Source: Diphasiastrum complanatum
Taxonomy: Eukaryota; Streptophyta; Lycopodiopsida; Lycopodiales; Lycopodiaceae
Direction of reading: 5' to 3'
Length of the DNA: 64,000 nucleotides
Assembly: GCA_029204225.1 (NCBI GenBank)
Contig: CM055108.1
Coordinates: 25,900,303-25,964,302 of the forward strand
Shown: positions 60,421 through 64,000 of the stretch, in pieces
Position numbering within the stretch: the first letter of the stretch is position 1
How the letters are laid out: the number at the start of each line of letters is the position of its first letter
The notes under the pieces: generated by a model
Told to the model about the DNA's origin: nothing
What the model saw: only the letters and a program-made list of their open reading frames with translations
Database searches by the model: none
Translations under genes and position numbers: made by a program

Positions 60421-63068
60421 TTGGCCTCATAAAATTGACTAGTGACATGATTGCCCAAATCAGCAAAACATGTCCTGAAAAATGTTCTGCTATAAATAGA
60501 AACTGCAACAACAAAATCTTCATCCATGTCCTTTCTTGGTATAACATTCTTCAACAACTCAACATTTATTCAGACGAAGGGGCCATCCAAATAGAGACTC
60601 GACATCGCTGTCAGGACATGGCCGATAAGAGTGCCAAAGTGAGTTACTGAATAAGTAACAAACTTTGCATGGTCTCTATGGGCTCTTCTTTCTTTGATGG
60701 AGCATGCAACATTCTCATAGTGAACATGGTAGCCAGCTTCTCAATCAGAATACAACTCCCAAAACTTCGTATAAGTGACATCAATATCTTGCAACAAGTT
60801 CTCTCTGTCGAACCTTGCAAAATCTGACTCTTCCTTTGGCCGGTATAGGTCGAATTGACAATGTCTTCTCCAATAGTCAATTTTTCCTAGCATTTCCATA
60901 TGCTTTAAGTGATCTAATGCATATAATAGTGTACAACCTACATATAATTCTACACTACAAAAAGGAACTACAAAAAATTTTCCCTTCAAAATTGCCCAAC
61001 AAAGACATCCTTTTTGTTCCCTACTAAGCCTATTCCACAGAACTAAGAAGTCTGATTTCTCCCAGGGGGGTTTCCAGTCGGCCCAAGTATAATCCATTAA
61101 ATCTGGCAAAAAGAAATAATCCATATGCCATTGAAACTCACAGTGAAATTGGAGCGGCAACCAAACACGAACTTTATCAACAAAAAGTCAGAATTCTTGC
61201 GCAAGTACCTTATCTGTCTTCTTTGACTTAGTTGCTCGAATTCGCTTGGCTTTGTGGGTGTCAGCAGGATTGGCCTCTACTTCAAACTCCTTCGCATAGA
61301 TTGCGTCTTTGATCTGGGTCTACAGCGACTCAACTTCTCTCTTTAGTCCGTTATTCTCAGCTACCACGTTGCGAAACTCCTCATGGACTTCCACACTAGT
61401 GTAGTTGAAATCTTGAGAACTATCGAGGTTACATGAATCCACTTGCTTCCTCTTTCGATAGACCATAACCTCTGTCATCAGGCTATCAATATTCTTCAAG
61501 GCCTGGGTGTGTTCCTCGTGTGAATTCACACCAAAACATCCAGCCTCAGACAATTCCTTCAAATCGATGAGCTCCTCTTCAAATCTATTCTTTTTCTCGT
61601 ATAGAGGTTGAAGGAGTTCACTCTTGAATGTATCCTGCAGTGTTGACTGCACCTGCTTCCATTTGGCTGCATCAACTTTGATTGTGCCTCCATCTGAATA
61701 GCACTATAGTGTTGTGTCGGCTATTATCCTCGCCAACTTCTCAACGTCCCAGCTGCTGTTGCAGATCTTCTGTCTTCTTTTGGTAGAAGTCTATCTTATT
61801 GTTTAGAGCAATGCGTTTTGAATCAAATGAAGCAATTTGCTTCTTTGCAATAGATAACTCATCCTTATTCTTGTCCAATTCGGACTGAAGAGATAAAAAG
61901 TAGTCATTTGACTTCCTTAACGTGACCTCGAACTTCTTGTTACTCTGCTCCATGGTATTAAGCTGAGACAAGAGTTTGGTCATCTTCTTTTTCATATCAT
62001 CGTTCTGCCCCTGCATTTTGGCTATCTTCAGCTCATACCCTCTTCGGACAACATCTGTGTTTCGTAGATACAAGATCATCTGCTTCACTTCAAGGTTCAC
62101 ATCCACCAACCAGTCAGGTGTATCTGGTTCTGGAGTCCGGTCCTTCTGTTTTGCTTCTGCTCGATCGGGTATGTGTTCAGTGTCGGCAGCAACAGTGGTG
62201 GTGGTATCCTTCTCGGCATTAGAGACTTGAACGGCATCATCCTGGACTTGCTCGATTATGAAACTAGCAGCATCTTGATTGTCGTCCTCCCCGTTCTCTG
62301 CATCTGCCATGGTAGTGTTTGCAGCAACATCAACAGTGACATGCAAAGAGTCTTGTGCAGCTTGACTCATCCTTGCATCGACATCAACAACCTCGATAGC
62401 AGTAAGATCCACTTGTTGTGGAGCTGCAAGTGCAATCTTCCTCCTTTTCGGCAGCGCCAATTCCCCTGACATCAAAATGCTGTAATGTAGGCACAAGTGG
62501 GAAATGTGGGTTGCGTATGCTGCAAATTCGCCATGCTTCATCAACCTATGGAAGGCCTTGAAGGTGATGGCAACAAAGTTAATCTGCTTTTCCTTGATGG
62601 CTGAGAGCAAATATCCAATGTTTGTAACTACAATTGTTGCGTCTGCATCCGTTGCAAAGAGGACTTGGTTGCAATACTTGTAGAAATTTCTCAAAGCTGC
62701 ATCTCTGATTATAGAAATCTTATATTTCTTGCTTGGTATATAAAAATTCCCATGAAAGAGATTAGCTTCATCAATGTCCTCCCTGGATAAAGATGGAGGT
62801 ACAATTCCTTCTCTTGGTAGATGGAGCGCGACAACAAAGATCGCCTCTGAGATGTCCATTCTAACTCCTCGAACCTGCGATGAAATTACACCTCAATCAG
62901 CCCCTGAATGAACACGTTGCTAGCTTCAATCAGGACTGTGAATGGATCAACTATTAAGGTATAGTCGAGTCCACATCGATCAGCTAGCATTTGAAATTCC
63001 TCGAGATTCAACTTGCTGCGCACTTTCCAATTCACATTGGCTGGTATCACAGACTGAGTAGAACCCAT
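60421..63068 (-). pseudogene. Third ORF of a gypsy element, copy B, long form
   Basis: Starts at ATG 63068 (MGSTQSVIPANVNWKVR). Blocks shared with copy A: DRCGL, VDPFTVLIEAS, VRGVRMDISEAIFVVALHL, YIPSKKYKISIIRDA, FYKYCNQVLFATDADA, GYLLSA, ITFKAFHRLMKHGEF, HISHLCLHYSIL. A Thr/Ala/Asp-rich linker (about 62440-62130) precedes DTPDWLVDVN and a coiled coil (about 62090-61740), a second Glu-rich helix (61650-61320), then a Trp-rich block (WADWKPPWEKSDFLVLW, KGCLCWAILKGKF) not present in copy A. Frameshifts near 62890 and 61740 and stops near 61320, 61190 and 60740. Originally perhaps 850-880 residues. Lies 0.48 kb after integrase on the same strand. Function unknown; coiled coils suggest self-assembly, which is inference. 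Confidence 0.6.
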
Positions 63069-63548
63069 TGCCCTGGATCGTAAAAGTTGCAACTTGATTG
63101 ATCGCGAAATAGTAGTAGGCAATTGATTGCAATAGATGATAGTAGCACATAATGAGCAAGGAAGCAAGCATAAAACTTGAAAGCTTGATCGCGAATGCTG
63201 ATGAGGTAAATGAAAAATGACGAGGAACTTGGAGTAAGTAGCAAAACGGTCAGAAAATCAGTAATAAAAGTGGCACATGGTTTTATGTGTACACATGTCA
63301 ATAGAAAAGACGTTCGCCGTCACGCAATAATTAAAAGTCTGACATATAATTAGAGAAATAATTATAGTATGAATAGGCTAGCTATTTGGTACCATGGATT
63401 ATTCTCCTATGATATCGAATGCTCAAAATTTAAAGAAAAAACTCATATTTAACTTATCCGATATGTCGGTCAACACAATGAATGACGAACAATCGGGGTG
63501 TAACAAACATACAATGAATAATAAGACATGATTAAATAATAATAATAA
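63069..63548. other. Spacer between gypsy integrase and third ORF, copy B
   Basis: AT-rich, non-coding. Unlike the equivalent spacer at 23.4-24.3 kb it has no TTCnnGAA array and no TATA box that I would defend. Confidence 0.4.
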
Positions 63549-64000
63549 TTAAACGTAATATTTCTTTATGCGGGAACCATTTACTCTCGTTGGCTGCAAA
63601 TTTCCTTGTAGATTTGCTAGTTGGAGAGACCCATTATCGAAGTTTTCAATTACTTTATATAGACCCATCCAACGAGTATGTAACTTCCCTGGAAACTTGG
63701 TATGACGGTTATCGTACAAAAGAGCAAAGTCTCTCTCGGACAAAACAACCTTCTTTATCGTAGTGTCAAAGGCCTTCTTTCGGCTCAACTGAATCTTTGT
63801 CGTATCAATCAATGCTTGTTTACAACTCTCCTCTAGTTTTTCGATTAGAATCTTTCGACTAAGCTCGATTGCTCGTCAAATCTAGTTTCAACTTGTACAC
63901 GATATGTCGGTACTTCAAACTCTATTGGCAATAGCGGGTGCATGTCATAAACCAAATAGAACGGAGTTTGTTTTGTGGTCACCTTTTCAACATCTCTATA
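63549..64000 (-). pseudogene. Ty3/gypsy integrase C-terminal region, continues beyond the window
   Basis: The minus strand reads DVEKVTTKQTPFYLVYDMHP, LLPIEFEVPTYRVQ, a stop and frameshift near 63850, then LSERDFALLYDNRHTKF, GKLHTRWMGLYKV, FDNGSLQLANLQG and VNGSRIKKYYV. It aligns block by block with the integrase end at 24.3-24.75 kb (KITTK, MHPILPIEFEV, YDSRHQKFPRKLHMRW, FDNGSVQLQ), so both elements are one family. Confidence 0.85.

Noticed and set aside
60330-60557. ORFs within the copia 3 LTR duplicated at 54542-54877 and 59998-60333
   Set aside because: The duplicated 111-codon ORFs are LTR sequence and not under evident coding constraint.

Overview
This window is nuclear DNA from a land plant with a transposon-rich, AT-rich genome. 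The evidence is one long host gene with many GT-AG introns encoding a plant-type STE20/SPS1 (OSR1/BLUS1-like) kinase, plus Ty1/copia elements primed by initiator-Met tRNA and Ty3/gypsy elements of plant type. The species cannot be fixed from sequence alone. The gypsy and DNA-transposon-like families look unlike common flowering-plant ones, so a seed-free plant or other non-angiosperm is my guess, not a demonstrated fact.

Layout. At 1-1.7 kb is the tail of a gypsy pol followed by a separate ORF. At 2.3-6.6 kb are two convergent intron-bearing genes: an unrecognised large protein with a DDE-transposase-like layout (+) and an unrecognised acidic protein (-). At 6.6-13.3 kb an old minus-strand copia is split by a younger, nearly intact copia (6833-12641, 5-bp target duplication). 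At 14.1-16.9 kb is a decayed plus-strand copia. At 17.0-19.5 kb are a broken PIF1-like helicase and a second, decayed copy of the N-terminus of the 2.3 kb protein. At 20.4-22.05 kb is a copia RNase H tail with an LTR flanked by both PPT and PBS. At 22.05-27.7 kb is a minus-strand gypsy pol followed by a third ORF, with a dense array of heat-shock-element-like palindromes between them. At 27.7-30.7 kb there is no convincing gene. The host kinase gene occupies 30.7-51.2 kb (minus strand, 21 coding exons, 754 residues), with a full copia (37653-43737) in intron 11; its promoter lies near 52.0 kb. At 54.4-60.4 kb is another copia, abutting a second gypsy third ORF (60.4-63.07 kb) and the end of its pol (63.5-64 kb).

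The most interesting material is in the mobile DNA. First, a gypsy lineage carries a large extra ORF downstream of integrase: two copies here are clearly homologous (N-terminal globular domain, variable acidic linker, coiled coil) and a third pol end is followed by an unrelated ORF. Second, the HSE-like array sits just upstream of a TATA box that could drive this ORF. Third, the M-x3-HLH...DLWVDGS protein family appears twice and in one copy continues into a DDE-like region. These are inferences from reading; no database search was possible.
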